Positions 25,988 to 34,171 of a stretch of DNA of 64,000 nt are shown here, in pieces. Under the pieces are notes generated by a model that saw only the letters and a list, made by a program, of their open reading frames with translations, was not told the DNA's origin and ran no database searches. Both the position numbers and the translations under genes were made by a program. The stretch is from Leifsonia sp. SCN 70-46 (GTDB taxonomy: Bacteria > Actinomycetota > Actinomycetes > Actinomycetales > Microbacteriaceae), in assembly GCA_001725325.1 (NCBI GenBank), contig MEFY01000001.1, positions 310,001 to 374,000 on the forward strand. Direction: 5' to 3'. Position 1 is the stretch's first letter. The number at the start of each line of letters is the position of its first letter.

Positions 25988-26050
25988 CCCCGTCGATTGC
26001 CCTAGAACGGGCCTATCGGACCTGGCTGAGCCCGACATGGGGCAAACCGC
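25988..26050 (-). repeat. Right arm of the 63-bp imperfect inverted repeat
   Basis: Reverse-complement partner of 24956-25018 (46 of 63 identical, no gaps). It lies upstream of the AbiEi/DUF559 gene and ends 10 bp before the DUF3039 stop codon. The two arms therefore each stand 9-10 bp beyond the stop codon of a flanking housekeeping gene. No transposase is present between them. Confidence 0.75.
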
Positions 26051-26059
26051 GGGGCGGCG

Positions 26060-26323
26060 CTAGTCCTTGAGCTTCTCGTAGGCCTCTTTGCACTCGGGGC
26101 ACACGGGGAACTTCTGCGGGTCGCGGCCCGGCACCCAGAGCTTGCCGCACAGGGCCTTGACGGGGTTGCCCGTGAGGGCGGACTCCATGATCGCGTTCTT
26201 GGGGGCGTAGTGGGAGAAGCGCTCGTGGTCGCCGTCTTCGACGAGCTCGCGCGTGAGCAGCTCTTCGAGCTCGCGGTCGAGAGTGTCGAGCCCGCCGCCG
26301 CCGGTCTGGTCGAGGTCTGCCAT
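26060..26323 (-). CDS. DUF3039 zinc-ribbon-like protein
   Basis: 87 residues. The family core is HYAPKNAIMESALTGNPVKALCGKLWVPGRDPQKFPVCPECKE: Cys59 and the Cys75-x-x-Cys78 pair, with His38, could bind zinc. DUF3039 is a small protein nearly universal in actinobacteria, function unknown. TAGAAT is exactly 6 nt before the ATG, so it is probably leaderless. Confidence 0.9.
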   Translation of the reverse strand: MADLDQTGGGGLDTLDRELEELLTRELVEDGDHERFSHYAPKNAIMESALTGNPVKALCGKLWVPGRDPQKFPVCPECKEAYEKLKD

Positions 26324-26346
26324 CCTGCGATTCTACGACCGCGGCC

Positions 26347-27915
26347 CTAGTTCTGCAGGGTGAAGGCCAGCAGCTCGGGCGCTCGGCGGTCGACGATGCG
26401 GCCGCCCCAGGCCACCCCGCCGAAGAGCGCGGCGGCGCCGATCACGAGGCCGACGCCCAGTCCCACGTACTGCACGCCCGGCAGCGCCTGGCCCAGCACG
26501 ACGACGAGCACGACGGGCGCCGCGAGCACGAGGGTGAGGGCGAACGAGAGCGACTGGATGACCGAGCCGGCGGCCCCCGCGGCCTGCGGCTGGGCGAACG
26601 GGCTGTCGCCCGGGTGCACCGCCGGGTACGGGAACCCCGCGGAGATGACGCTCGAGATGCCGATCGCGACGAGGAGCACGCACGCGCTCAGGCCCACGAG
26701 GCCGGGGAAGATGCCGTAGTCACCCACGACGACGACGCTCACGAAGCTGCCGACGAGCACGAGCGGCAGGCCCACGAAGAGCGCGGGGACCACGCGGCCC
26801 CAGCGGTCGTCGGTGCCCTTGGTGTCCGCGGAGACATGAGCCCAGAAGGCCGTGCTGTCGTAGGCGATGTCGTTGTGCACGGTCCAGCCGAGGAAGAGGC
26901 ACATGATCGGCACGGGCAGCCACACGATGATGCCCGCGGGCACTCCCGCGATGAGGAGGGCGACGACCATGATGATCGGCACGATGGGGATGACGGCGAG
27001 CGCGACCCGGTAGCGGGCATCCCTGCCCCAGTAGCTCAGGCTGCGCGCCGCGATGGCGCCGAGCGGCGTCGCGGGGAGCCGCTCGAACCAGCCGAGGCCC
27101 GAGTAGAGGCGCGCGACGGCCTCGCGCTGCGGGCGCACGAGCATGAGGGCCACGAGGGCGCGCCACGCCACCCACAGCGCGGCGAGGAAGGCGGCAGCGA
27201 TGAGCAGCTTGAGGCCGGCGTCGCCGGGGCGGCCGAGGGCCGCGTCGCCGGGGGCGCTCCACGCGGCGCCGAAGGGGGTCCACGCGACGACCGCGGCGAT
27301 GCGGCGCATGACGGGCAGGCCCTGGGCCTGCCAGTCCACGGTCGCGCCGAGCGCCACGAGCGGCGCCACGACCGCGAGGACGAGCACGAGGATGATGCCC
27401 GAGGCATCCCTGAGCCGCCGCGACGAGAGGAACGTCCCCGCCACCGCCGCCGAGACCCGCGCCGCGAGCACGCACGTGGCGATCACGAGCACGCCGCCGA
27501 CGACGGCGAAGAGCACGGGCAGCGCCCCGCGCGACCACGTGACGACCTGGGCGATCGCGAACACCGTGACGATGAACGTCGGAACGCTCACCGCTCCGGC
27601 CGCGACGAGGGCGATCGCGAGACGTGCCGTGGGGATGCCGAAGAGGCCGAACCTGCGCGGGTCGATCGTGTCATCCACCCCGAACACGAGCGGCAGCAGG
27701 ATGAAGGCGAGCACCACGAGCGCGCCGAAAACGATGAGGATGACGCGCGCCACGTCGGGCGTCGCGAACCGCAGCGCGACGAGGCCCGCCGTGACGAAGC
27801 CCGCGAGGGCCACGCCGTAGAGGATCGCGAGGATGATGCCGAAGAGCTGGATGGGGCTGCGGCGGAACGTGTTGCCGAGCAGCGTCAGCTTCAGTCGGAG
27901 AAACTGTGCAACCAC
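26347..27915 (-). CDS. ABC exporter membrane protein (12 or more helices)
   Basis: 522 residues with about 12 hydrophobic segments and a short N-terminus (VAQFLRLKLTLLGNTFRRSP). No EAA loop, so it is an ABC-2-like exporter rather than an importer. It overlaps the upstream ATPase gene by 25 nt. Several loops are rich in Arg and Pro. The substrate is unknown; paired ATPase/permease genes of this shape are often annotated as transporters of unknown specificity in actinobacteria. Confidence 0.8.
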   Translation of the reverse strand: MVAQFLRLKLTLLGNTFRRSPIQLFGIILAILYGVALAGFVTAGLVALRFATPDVARVILIVFGALVVLAFILLPLVFGVDDTIDPRRFGLFGIPTARLAIALVAAGAVSVPTFIVTVFAIAQVVTWSRGALPVLFAVVGGVLVIATCVLAARVSAAVAGTFLSSRRLRDASGIILVLVLAVVAPLVALGATVDWQAQGLPVMRRIAAVVAWTPFGAAWSAPGDAALGRPGDAGLKLLIAAAFLAALWVAWRALVALMLVRPQREAVARLYSGLGWFERLPATPLGAIAARSLSYWGRDARYRVALAVIPIVPIIMVVALLIAGVPAGIIVWLPVPIMCLFLGWTVHNDIAYDSTAFWAHVSADTKGTDDRWGRVVPALFVGLPLVLVGSFVSVVVVGDYGIFPGLVGLSACVLLVAIGISSVISAGFPYPAVHPGDSPFAQPQAAGAAGSVIQSLSFALTLVLAAPVVLVVVLGQALPGVQYVGLGVGLVIGAAALFGGVAWGGRIVDRRAPELLAFTLQN

Positions 27916-29261
27916 TCGAGCCCCTCCACCGCGCTGCGGCCGCCCGCGAGTTCGACGAAGCGCTCCTCGAGGGTCTGCCCCGCGCGCACCTCCTCCATGG
28001 TCCCGTCGGCGAGGATCTCGCCGTTCACGACGACCGCGACATGGTCGCAGATGCGCTGCACGAGGTCCATGCTGTGGCTCGAGAGCACGACCGTGCCGCC
28101 CGCAGCCACATACTTCTTGAGGATCTCGGTCACCGTCGCCGCCGAGACCGGGTCGACGGACTCGAACGGCTCGTCGAGCACGAGCAGGCGCGGCGAGTGG
28201 ATCATGGCCGCGGCGAGCGCGATCTTCTTCGTCATGCCCGCGGAGTAGTCGCTGACGAGGCGCCCGAGCGACTCCTCGATGCCGAACGCGTGGGCGAGGT
28301 CGGCCGTGCGCGCACGGACGACGGCGTCGTCGAGGCCGCGCAGCACTCCTGCGTAGTAGAGCAGCTGGGCGCCGGTCAGGCGGTCGAACAGGCGCAGGCG
28401 GTCGGGCAGCACGCCGATGGTGCGCTTCGCGCGCACGGTGTCCGTCCAGACGTCCGCGCCGTTGACGACGACGCTCCCCGAGTCAGGCCGCAACAGGCCC
28501 GTGATCATCGAGAGGGTCGTGGTCTTGCCTGCGCCGTTGGGCCCGACGATGCCGTAGAAGGCGCCGGTCGCGACCTCGAGGTCGACGCCCGCGACGGCGA
28601 CCTTGTCGTCGAAGCTCTTGGTGAGGCCGCGCACCGACAGCACGGTTCCCGCGTCCTGGGCGACGAGCTCGCCGGCGGGGAACAGCTCGCGTGCGGGTTC
28701 CGCGTCGACCTCGGGCTCCTGCGGCTCGGCCTTCACCCCGCGCCGAGAGGATGCGTCGGCCACGCGCCGCACCCACGCGGCGACGGTGGCGGCGAAGGAG
28801 GGGGCTGCGCTCGTGGGGGCTGCCTCGGGTTCCGGCTCCGCGGCCGCGTCCGGCTCGGGCTCTACGTCAACGACAGGCTCAGGCTCAGGCTCCGGCTCCG
28901 GCTCCGGCACTACCTCAATGACAGGCTCAGGCTCGACCTCGACGACAGGCTCGACCTCAACGACAGGCTCAGGCTCTACGACAGGCTCGACCTCGACGAC
29001 CTCGGCCTGCTCCGCGAGCTCGGCGTCGCGCGGCGACAGCACCGTCGCATCCTCGAACTCGAGCTCCTCGGCGACGGCCGCAGGAGCCTCGGGCTTGGGC
29101 GCGGGCTTGACTGCGGGCTTGGCGGCGGCGGGCGCTTTGGGCGCCGCGGGCTTGCGCGTCGCCGGCTTGCGAGCGGGCGGCGGCTTGCGCGTGCCGCCGG
29201 AACCGGTGCTCGCCCGTGGCGTCGGCTTCTTGGCGGGGCCGGAGTCTTGGGCGTTGTCCAC
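27891..29261 (-). CDS. ABC transporter ATPase with long disordered N-terminus
   Basis: 456 residues, about 200 more than a normal ABC ATPase. Residues 1-60 are basic and rich in Lys, Pro and Ala; ~88-147 are an acidic Glu-Pro/Val repeat; the ABC domain begins near 207. Walker A is GPNGAGKT (240-247), the signature is YSAGMTKK (a variant of LSGGQ), Walker B is LLVLDEPFESVD, and the switch His is in SSHSMD. It drives the membrane protein encoded next (25-nt overlap). TAGGTT lies 6 nt before the GTG. The bipolar N-terminal tail has no known function and may mediate contacts at the membrane. Confidence 0.92.
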   Translation of the reverse strand: MDNAQDSGPAKKPTPRASTGSGGTRKPPPARKPATRKPAAPKAPAAAKPAVKPAPKPEAPAAVAEELEFEDATVLSPRDAELAEQAEVVEVEPVVEPEPVVEVEPVVEVEPEPVIEVVPEPEPEPEPEPVVDVEPEPDAAAEPEPEAAPTSAAPSFAATVAAWVRRVADASSRRGVKAEPQEPEVDAEPARELFPAGELVAQDAGTVLSVRGLTKSFDDKVAVAGVDLEVATGAFYGIVGPNGAGKTTTLSMITGLLRPDSGSVVVNGADVWTDTVRAKRTIGVLPDRLRLFDRLTGAQLLYYAGVLRGLDDAVVRARTADLAHAFGIEESLGRLVSDYSAGMTKKIALAAAMIHSPRLLVLDEPFESVDPVSAATVTEILKKYVAAGGTVVLSSHSMDLVQRICDHVAVVVNGEILADGTMEEVRAGQTLEERFVELAGGRSAVEGLEWLHSFSD

Positions 29262-29463
29262 CGGACAAACCTACCAATGTGCAACGCTCGCCTTTGAGCG
29301 AGCATCACAAATCGGCAACAACCGTGCGGTTCCCCTTTTCTGCACAGGTTCGCTGGGTAACGTGGAACGCAGCACAACGGTGTGTCCACATTGCATCCCC
29401 ATGGTTAACGGCAGGCGAACAGTCGCCGCGGTTCGGGGATCCGACACCACCAGGAGGTCCTCC

Positions 29464-30156
29464 GTGACCACGCAGATCGTCATCCTCGCCGCCGGCATGG
29501 GCAGCAGGCTCGGCCGCTCCCTGCCGAAGCCCCTCACCGAGCTCGCCGACGGCCGCACCATCATGAAGCAGCAGTTCGACAACATCCACCACGCGTTCGG
29601 CAACGCCGCCCAGGTGACCGTGGTGGTCGGCTACAAGCTCGAGCACATCATCGAGGCGTTCCCCGAGGCGTCGTTCGTCTACAACGAGCAGTACGACCAG
29701 ACGAACACCTCGAAGAGCCTCATGCGCGCCCTCCAGGCCTCCGCCCCCGGCGGCGTGCTGTGGATGAACGGCGACGTCGTCTTCGACCCGGCCGCCCTCG
29801 AGCGCGCCGCCAAAATGGTCGCGCGCGACCAGTCGTTCGTCTCCGTCAACACCGCCAAGGTGTCCGACGAGGAGGTCAAGTACACGACCGACGCGGAGGG
29901 CTTCATCAAGGAGCTCTCGAAGACCGTCAAGGGCGGCCTCGGCGAGGCCGTGGGCATCAACTACATCTCGCGCGACGACAAGGCCGTGCTGCTGCGCCAG
30001 CTCAAGCGCGTCGACGACCAGGCCTACTTCGAGCGCGGCATCGAGCTCGCCATCGAGCAGGACGGCATCCGCATCGAGCCCGTCGACATCTCCGACCTCT
30101 ACGCGGTCGAGATCGACTTCGCCGAAGATCTGGAGCGCGCGAACCTGTTCGTGTGA
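29464..30156 (+). CDS. LicC-like nucleotidyltransferase for cell-wall polymer decoration
   Basis: 230 residues from a GTG with AGGAGG 6 nt upstream. The nucleotide-binding start is ILAAGMGSRLGRSLPKPLTEL. Next come NQYDQ-like FVYNEQYDQTNTSKSLMRA, typical of LicC phosphocholine cytidylyltransferases, and the metal-binding WMNGDVVFD. It likely makes a CDP- (or other NDP-) activated group for a wall glycopolymer. It precedes the TagGH-like exporter; a long hairpin separates them. The activated alcohol cannot be told from sequence alone. Earlier in-frame ORF from 28603 is antisense to the ATPase gene and rejected. Confidence 0.85.
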   Translation: MTTQIVILAAGMGSRLGRSLPKPLTELADGRTIMKQQFDNIHHAFGNAAQVTVVVGYKLEHIIEAFPEASFVYNEQYDQTNTSKSLMRALQASAPGGVLWMNGDVVFDPAALERAAKMVARDQSFVSVNTAKVSDEEVKYTTDAEGFIKELSKTVKGGLGEAVGINYISRDDKAVLLRQLKRVDDQAYFERGIELAIEQDGIRIEPVDISDLYAVEIDFAEDLERANLFV

Positions 30157-30160
30157 CCCC

Positions 30161-30236
30161 GTGCGGGTCGAGCTTGTCGAGACCTCACCGGCTTGAACCT
30201 GATCGCCGGTGAGAGCTCGACAAGCTCGATCCGCAT
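30161..30236. repeat. Long hairpin with 32-nt arms (TCGAGCTTGTCGAG core)
   Basis: The arms 30161-30192 and 30205-30236 match at 28 of 32 positions in inverted orientation around a 12-nt loop. Both carry TCGAGCTTGTCGAG or its complement, plus CTCACCGGC/GCCGGTGAG at the base of the loop. It begins 4 nt after the licC-like stop and ends 12 nt before the next start, so it could attenuate or terminate between the genes. The core resembles a REP-like intergenic repeat seen widely in Microbacteriaceae (recalled, not checked). Confidence 0.75.
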
Positions 30237-30248
30237 ACTATTGACCAG

Positions 30249-31043
30249 ATGTCCGCCGATGTAGTGCGCCCGCAGCGATCCGCCTTCGCGCGCTACCGCC
30301 GCGCCCTGTGGCTGCTGACGGTGCGCGACCTGCGCGTGCGGTACTCGACGTCCGCGCTCGGCTACGTGTGGTCGATCCTCGACCCGCTCGTCATGGCGGG
30401 GATCTACTGGTTCGTCTTCACCCAGGTGTTCCACCGCGGTGCGGGCAACGAGCCGTACATCGTGTTCCTGCTCTCCGCCCTGCTGCCGTGGATGTGGTTC
30501 AACGGCGCGGTTTCCGACTCGACGCGCGCGTTCATCCGCGAGGCGAAGCTCGTGCGCTCGACGAAGATCCCCCGCACGATCTGGGTGGCGCGGCTCGTGC
30601 TCTCGAAGGGCATCGAGTACATCGCGAGCCTGCCGGTGCTCGCCCTCTTCGCGATCTTCGCGGGCGCGACGCTCAACTGGGAGGCGCTGCTCTTCCCCCT
30701 CGCGGTGATCATGCAGGCGGCGCTCACCCTCGGCGTCGGCCTCATCGTCGCGCCGCTCGTCGTGTTCTTCCGCGACCTCGAGCGCGCCGCCAAGCTCACG
30801 CTGCGATTCCTGTTCTACGCGAGCCCCATCATCTACGGCATCACCGACCTGCCGCACCAGCTGCACTTCATCGCGAGCTTCAACCCGCTCGTGGGCATCC
30901 TCTCGATGTACCGCGGGGCGTTCTTCCCCGAGCAGCTCGACCCGCGCGCGATCGCCATCGGGGCCGGGATGACCGCGCTCATCCTGCTCGTGGGCATCCT
31001 CGTCTTCCGGCGCACGATCCGCGCCGTGCTCAAGGAGATCTGA
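30249..31043 (+). CDS. Wall-polymer ABC exporter permease, TagG/Wzm-like
   Basis: 264 residues, six hydrophobic segments of the ABC-2 polysaccharide exporter type. Family marks are LWLLTVRDLRVRYSTSALGYVW, PWMWFNGAVSDSTRAFIREA and the C-terminal NPLVGILSMYRGAFF. With the ATPase encoded next (TGATG overlap) it would flip a lipid-linked teichoic acid or similar glycopolymer outwards. TACTAT lies 7 nt before the ATG. Confidence 0.92.
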   Translation: MSADVVRPQRSAFARYRRALWLLTVRDLRVRYSTSALGYVWSILDPLVMAGIYWFVFTQVFHRGAGNEPYIVFLLSALLPWMWFNGAVSDSTRAFIREAKLVRSTKIPRTIWVARLVLSKGIEYIASLPVLALFAIFAGATLNWEALLFPLAVIMQAALTLGVGLIVAPLVVFFRDLERAAKLTLRFLFYASPIIYGITDLPHQLHFIASFNPLVGILSMYRGAFFPEQLDPRAIAIGAGMTALILLVGILVFRRTIRAVLKEI

Positions 31044-31780
31044 TGGCCGACCCCGTCATCCGGGTGCGCGAGGCCGGAATCCGGTTCAAGCGCAACAAGC
31101 GCTCGCGCCGCAGCTTCAAGGACCTCTTCTCGGGCCGCCGGCGCCGCGCCCGCGCCGACGAGTTCTGGGCCCTGCGCGACGTCTCGTTCGACGTGCACGC
31201 GGGCGAGGCGATCGGCGTCGTCGGCCGCAACGGCCAGGGCAAGTCGACGCTGCTCAAGCTCGTGGCGGAGGTCATCCTGCCCGACGAGGGGACCGTGTCG
31301 GTGCACGGAGGCGTGGCCCCGCTCATCGAGATCACGGGCGGCTTCGTCGACGACCTCACGGTGCGCGAGAACGTGTTCCTCACCGCGGGACTGCACGGCA
31401 TGTCGAAGGCGGAGATCACCGCGCGCTTCGACGAGATCATCGACTTCGCGGAGATCGGCGACTTCCTCGACACCCCGTACAAGCACCTGTCGAGCGGTAT
31501 GCGCGTGCGCGTGGCCTTCGCCGTGATCTCGCGCCTCGAGGAGCCCATCATGCTCGTCGACGAGGTGCTCGCCGTCGGCGACCGGGCGTTCCGCGAGAAG
31601 TGCTACCGGCGCATCGAGGAGCTGCTCGCCGGCGGCCGCACTCTGTTCTTCGTGTCGCACAGCGAGAAGGACCTGCGCCGCTTCTGCACGCGCGGCCTCT
31701 ACCTCGACAAGGGCGCCCTCGTGCTCGACTCCTCCATAGACGAGGTTCTCGACAGATACAACGCCGAGTACGGGGCCTGA
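31043..31780 (+). CDS. Wall-polymer ABC exporter ATPase, TagH/Wzt-like
   Basis: 245 residues. Walker A is GRNGQGKST, the signature is LSSGMRVRVAF (the LSSGM variant typical of TagH/Wzt), and Walker B is PIMLVDEVLAVGD. ALRDVSFDVHAGEAIGVV is the standard N-terminal strand region. It lacks the long C-terminal carbohydrate-binding domain of some Wzt proteins. The ATG shares a base with the permease stop. It powers export across the membrane of the polymer built by the cluster. Confidence 0.94.
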   Translation: MADPVIRVREAGIRFKRNKRSRRSFKDLFSGRRRRARADEFWALRDVSFDVHAGEAIGVVGRNGQGKSTLLKLVAEVILPDEGTVSVHGGVAPLIEITGGFVDDLTVRENVFLTAGLHGMSKAEITARFDEIIDFAEIGDFLDTPYKHLSSGMRVRVAFAVISRLEEPIMLVDEVLAVGDRAFREKCYRRIEELLAGGRTLFFVSHSEKDLRRFCTRGLYLDKGALVLDSSIDEVLDRYNAEYGA

Positions 31781-31801
31781 CCCTCGCGCTACGGTGGGGG
31801 C

Positions 31802-32542
31802 ATGGCGAGAAACCGCGAGATCGAGGTCTCCAACCCGATGGTCGTGCGCGGCATCGACCGTGTGCTCACCGTGCAGCGGCCCGTCGTGCTCGCGCACATC
31901 CGGTCGATCCGGCGCGGCAGGCCGAACGCCACCCCCGACGAGATCGTGCGCACGCTCGAGCGGCGCTACCTCGCGGCGGTCACGACGGGCGGCGCCCTCG
32001 TGGGCGCGAGCGCCGTCATCCCCGCGATCGGCACGGGCGCCTCGCTGGCCCTCTCGGGCGTCGAGACCGCGGGGTTCCTCGAGGCGAGCGCGCTGTTCGC
32101 GCAGTCGGTGACGGAGGTGCACGGCATCGTCGTCGACGACCCCGACCGCGCCCGCGCCCTCGTCATGACGCTCGTGCTCGGCACCGCGGGCAGCGACCTC
32201 GTCAAGCAGCTCGTCGGCCAGGCCGCGGGCGGCGGTGCGCGCTCGGCGTTCTGGGGCGAGACGATCATGAAGAGCATGCCGCGCGCGGTCGTGGGGCCCA
32301 TCGCCGACCGCATCAAGCGCACGTTCATGCGCCGGTTCGCCGTGGCACAGGGCACGAACGTCGTGGGCAGGCTCATCCCGTTCGGCATCGGCGCGGTCAT
32401 CGGCGGCGGCGGCAACCACCTGCTCGGGCGCCAGATCGTGCGCACGGCCCGCGAGGCGTTCGGTCCCGCGCCGGCGGCATTCCCCGAGTGGCTCGCCGTG
32501 GTGCCGAGAACGCGTAAGGCCCTCCGCGCGCGACCCGAGTGA
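31802..32542 (+). CDS. Hypothetical protein with glycine-rich hydrophobic segments
   Basis: 246 residues. N-terminal helical region with basic residues (HIRSIRRGRPNATPDEIV), then two glycine/alanine-rich hydrophobic stretches (VTTGGALVGASAVIPAIGTGASLAL and LIPFGIGAVIGGGGNHLLG) that look like glycine-zipper membrane segments, and a basic C-terminal tail. No known family. TACGGT is exactly 6 nt before the ATG, so probably leaderless, and it has its own promoter despite lying 21 nt after the exporter. Function unknown. Confidence 0.7.
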   Translation: MARNREIEVSNPMVVRGIDRVLTVQRPVVLAHIRSIRRGRPNATPDEIVRTLERRYLAAVTTGGALVGASAVIPAIGTGASLALSGVETAGFLEASALFAQSVTEVHGIVVDDPDRARALVMTLVLGTAGSDLVKQLVGQAAGGGARSAFWGETIMKSMPRAVVGPIADRIKRTFMRRFAVAQGTNVVGRLIPFGIGAVIGGGGNHLLGRQIVRTAREAFGPAPAAFPEWLAVVPRTRKALRARPE

Positions 32543-32572
32543 TGTGTCCGCGGTCGCGGCTATTCTTCATAC

Positions 32573-32842
32573 ATGTATGAGGATGCCTACCGCGTACCCT
32601 TCCGCCTCGAGCGCCGCCCGCCCGAGTACCGCCTGGTCAACGAGGGCGACGAGCCCGTGCACGGTGTCGCCGTGACGGTGCACGGCGCGGGCATGCTCGC
32701 CGCCAACTCCCCCGCCAAGCTGCAGCCCGGCGAGGCGCTCGAGGTCACGATCTCGGGCGAGCGGCTCGAGAGGGCGAGCATCCTCGTCGTGCGGTGGTTC
32801 CGGCCCGACGGCGTGGAGTACCTCTGGCGCGCGAGCCTCTGA
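32573..32842 (+). CDS. Small conserved hypothetical protein (89 aa)
   Basis: 89 residues, all beta in character (YRLVNEGDEPVHGVAVTVHG, then LEVTISGERLERASILVVRWFRPDG). It resembles a single immunoglobulin-like fold with no signal peptide. A good -10 TATTCT lies exactly 6 nt before the ATG, indicating a leaderless mRNA. The stop abuts the stop of the CDP-glycerol gene on the other strand. Function not recognised. Confidence 0.7.
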   Translation: MYEDAYRVPFRLERRPPEYRLVNEGDEPVHGVAVTVHGAGMLAANSPAKLQPGEALEVTISGERLERASILVVRWFRPDGVEYLWRASL

Positions 32843-34171
32843 CTACGACTCGCCGGGGGCCGAGTCCTCGTCATCCTCGCCGAAGGGGTCGCCCTCGTGC
32901 ACCCGCGCGTCGCCCGCGTGCGCGACGGAGTGCTTCTGCCACTCCTTCATGAGCTTGGCGACGGCCGCCCTGAAGCGCTTGGTCGCCTGGCCGGGGGTCG
33001 TGTCGCCGAAGTGCCGCTCGACCCAGTAGGTGAGGCGCGCCCGCGCCTCCTCGTCGAACTGCACGCGGTTCGCGATCGCGAGGATGTCGCCCGCCTCGTC
33101 CGCGCTCAGCCACTCGCACGCGCCGAGGTAGCCGTTCTCGTCGACCTCGGCCTCGTCGGAGACGGGCCGGGTGATGAGCAGCGGCTTGCCCGTCGCGAGC
33201 CGGTCGTAGACCATCGCGGAGATGTCGGAGATCGCCACATCCGGTGCCGAGAGCTGCCACCCGAGCTCGTTGCTCGTGTCGTACACGTGCTGGGCCGACG
33301 GGTCGGCGGCGTTGGCCTTCGCGATCGCGGCGATGATCGCCTCGTTCGCCGCCTTGTACTCCCGGTCGAGCACACCGCTGCGCGGGTGCGGCCGGTAGAT
33401 CAGGCGGTGGTCGGGCGAGGCGAGCAGCGCAGCCGTGAGGGCGACACCGTGCGACGCTATCGAGCCGTAGGCCGCGGCGGCGCGGTCGCCCTCCCACGTG
33501 GGGGCGTACAGCACGACGGTGCGGTCATCGGGCGTGTACGGCAGCTCGCCCGTGAAGTAGTCGGCCTGCGGCCGGCCGATCTTGATCACGCGGCGCTTCA
33601 TGTCGAAGTCCCACAGGCGGTGGCTGAGCCTCTCGATCGCCGCGTCGCCCGCGACCAGGCTGTAGTCGTACGCCTTGAACTGGTTGGTCGTCATGTACAT
33701 CTTGTCGCTCTCACCATGGTTGATGAAGACGTGCCACATGCGGCCGTAGCGGAACATCTGGAAGTTCCGGGCGTTCTGGTTGACGTAGAAGACGATGCGC
33801 AGGTCCTGCTCCCACACGAAGTGCTCGAGGTCGGCGACCGTGCGCGCGTAGACGGCCGGCACGGGTGCCTCGTCCCACAGGGCGAGCACGGCGCTCGGCG
33901 CGCGCGAGATGATCGCCACGGGCCACGTCTTGGCAAGGTCGGCGAGCGGCGCGTACCACTGGCGCACCTGGTACATGTTCACCTGGGTGTCGGCGAAGTA
34001 GACGGCGATCTGGATGCTGCCGGGCTCCGGTCGCGGGTGCTCCGGGGCGCGGCGGGCCACGATACCGCGGTTGCGCCGCGAGATGAGGATGTTGCGCACG
34101 AGGCGCCGCGCGGTCTCGATGTCTTTCAGCAAGGGCACCGTTCCATCAAACCAGCGGCGGACGGCCGGCAC
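32843..34171 (-). CDS. CDP-glycerol glycerophosphotransferase-like enzyme
   Basis: 442 residues. The GT-B-like fold of the Glyphos_transf (TagF/TagB) family is shown by HGESDKMYMTTNQFKAYDYSLVAG, VLYAPTWEGD, LIYRPHPRSG and the C-terminal-half ISDISAMVYDRLATGKPLL. These enzymes polymerise or prime wall teichoic acids by transferring glycerol or ribitol phosphate. The acidic C-terminal tail (EGDPFGEDDEDSAPGES) is unusual. The GTG start gives a 26-nt overlap with the GT2 gene; GTG 34138 is an alternative. Confidence 0.85.
   Translation of the reverse strand: MPAVRRWFDGTVPLLKDIETARRLVRNILISRRNRGIVARRAPEHPRPEPGSIQIAVYFADTQVNMYQVRQWYAPLADLAKTWPVAIISRAPSAVLALWDEAPVPAVYARTVADLEHFVWEQDLRIVFYVNQNARNFQMFRYGRMWHVFINHGESDKMYMTTNQFKAYDYSLVAGDAAIERLSHRLWDFDMKRRVIKIGRPQADYFTGELPYTPDDRTVVLYAPTWEGDRAAAAYGSIASHGVALTAALLASPDHRLIYRPHPRSGVLDREYKAANEAIIAAIAKANAADPSAQHVYDTSNELGWQLSAPDVAISDISAMVYDRLATGKPLLITRPVSDEAEVDENGYLGACEWLSADEAGDILAIANRVQFDEEARARLTYWVERHFGDTTPGQATKRFRAAVAKLMKEWQKHSVAHAGDARVHEGDPFGEDDEDSAPGES

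Noticed and set aside
24980-26323. Full AbiE toxin-antitoxin pair
   Set aside because: No AbiEii nucleotidyltransferase toxin is adjacent; the downstream and upstream genes are pncB and DUF3039.
28860-28990. Possible tandem DNA repeat or CRISPR-like array
   Set aside because: The repetition is codon-level (Glu-Pro/Val) within the ABC ATPase gene; no regular spacers or constant repeat length.
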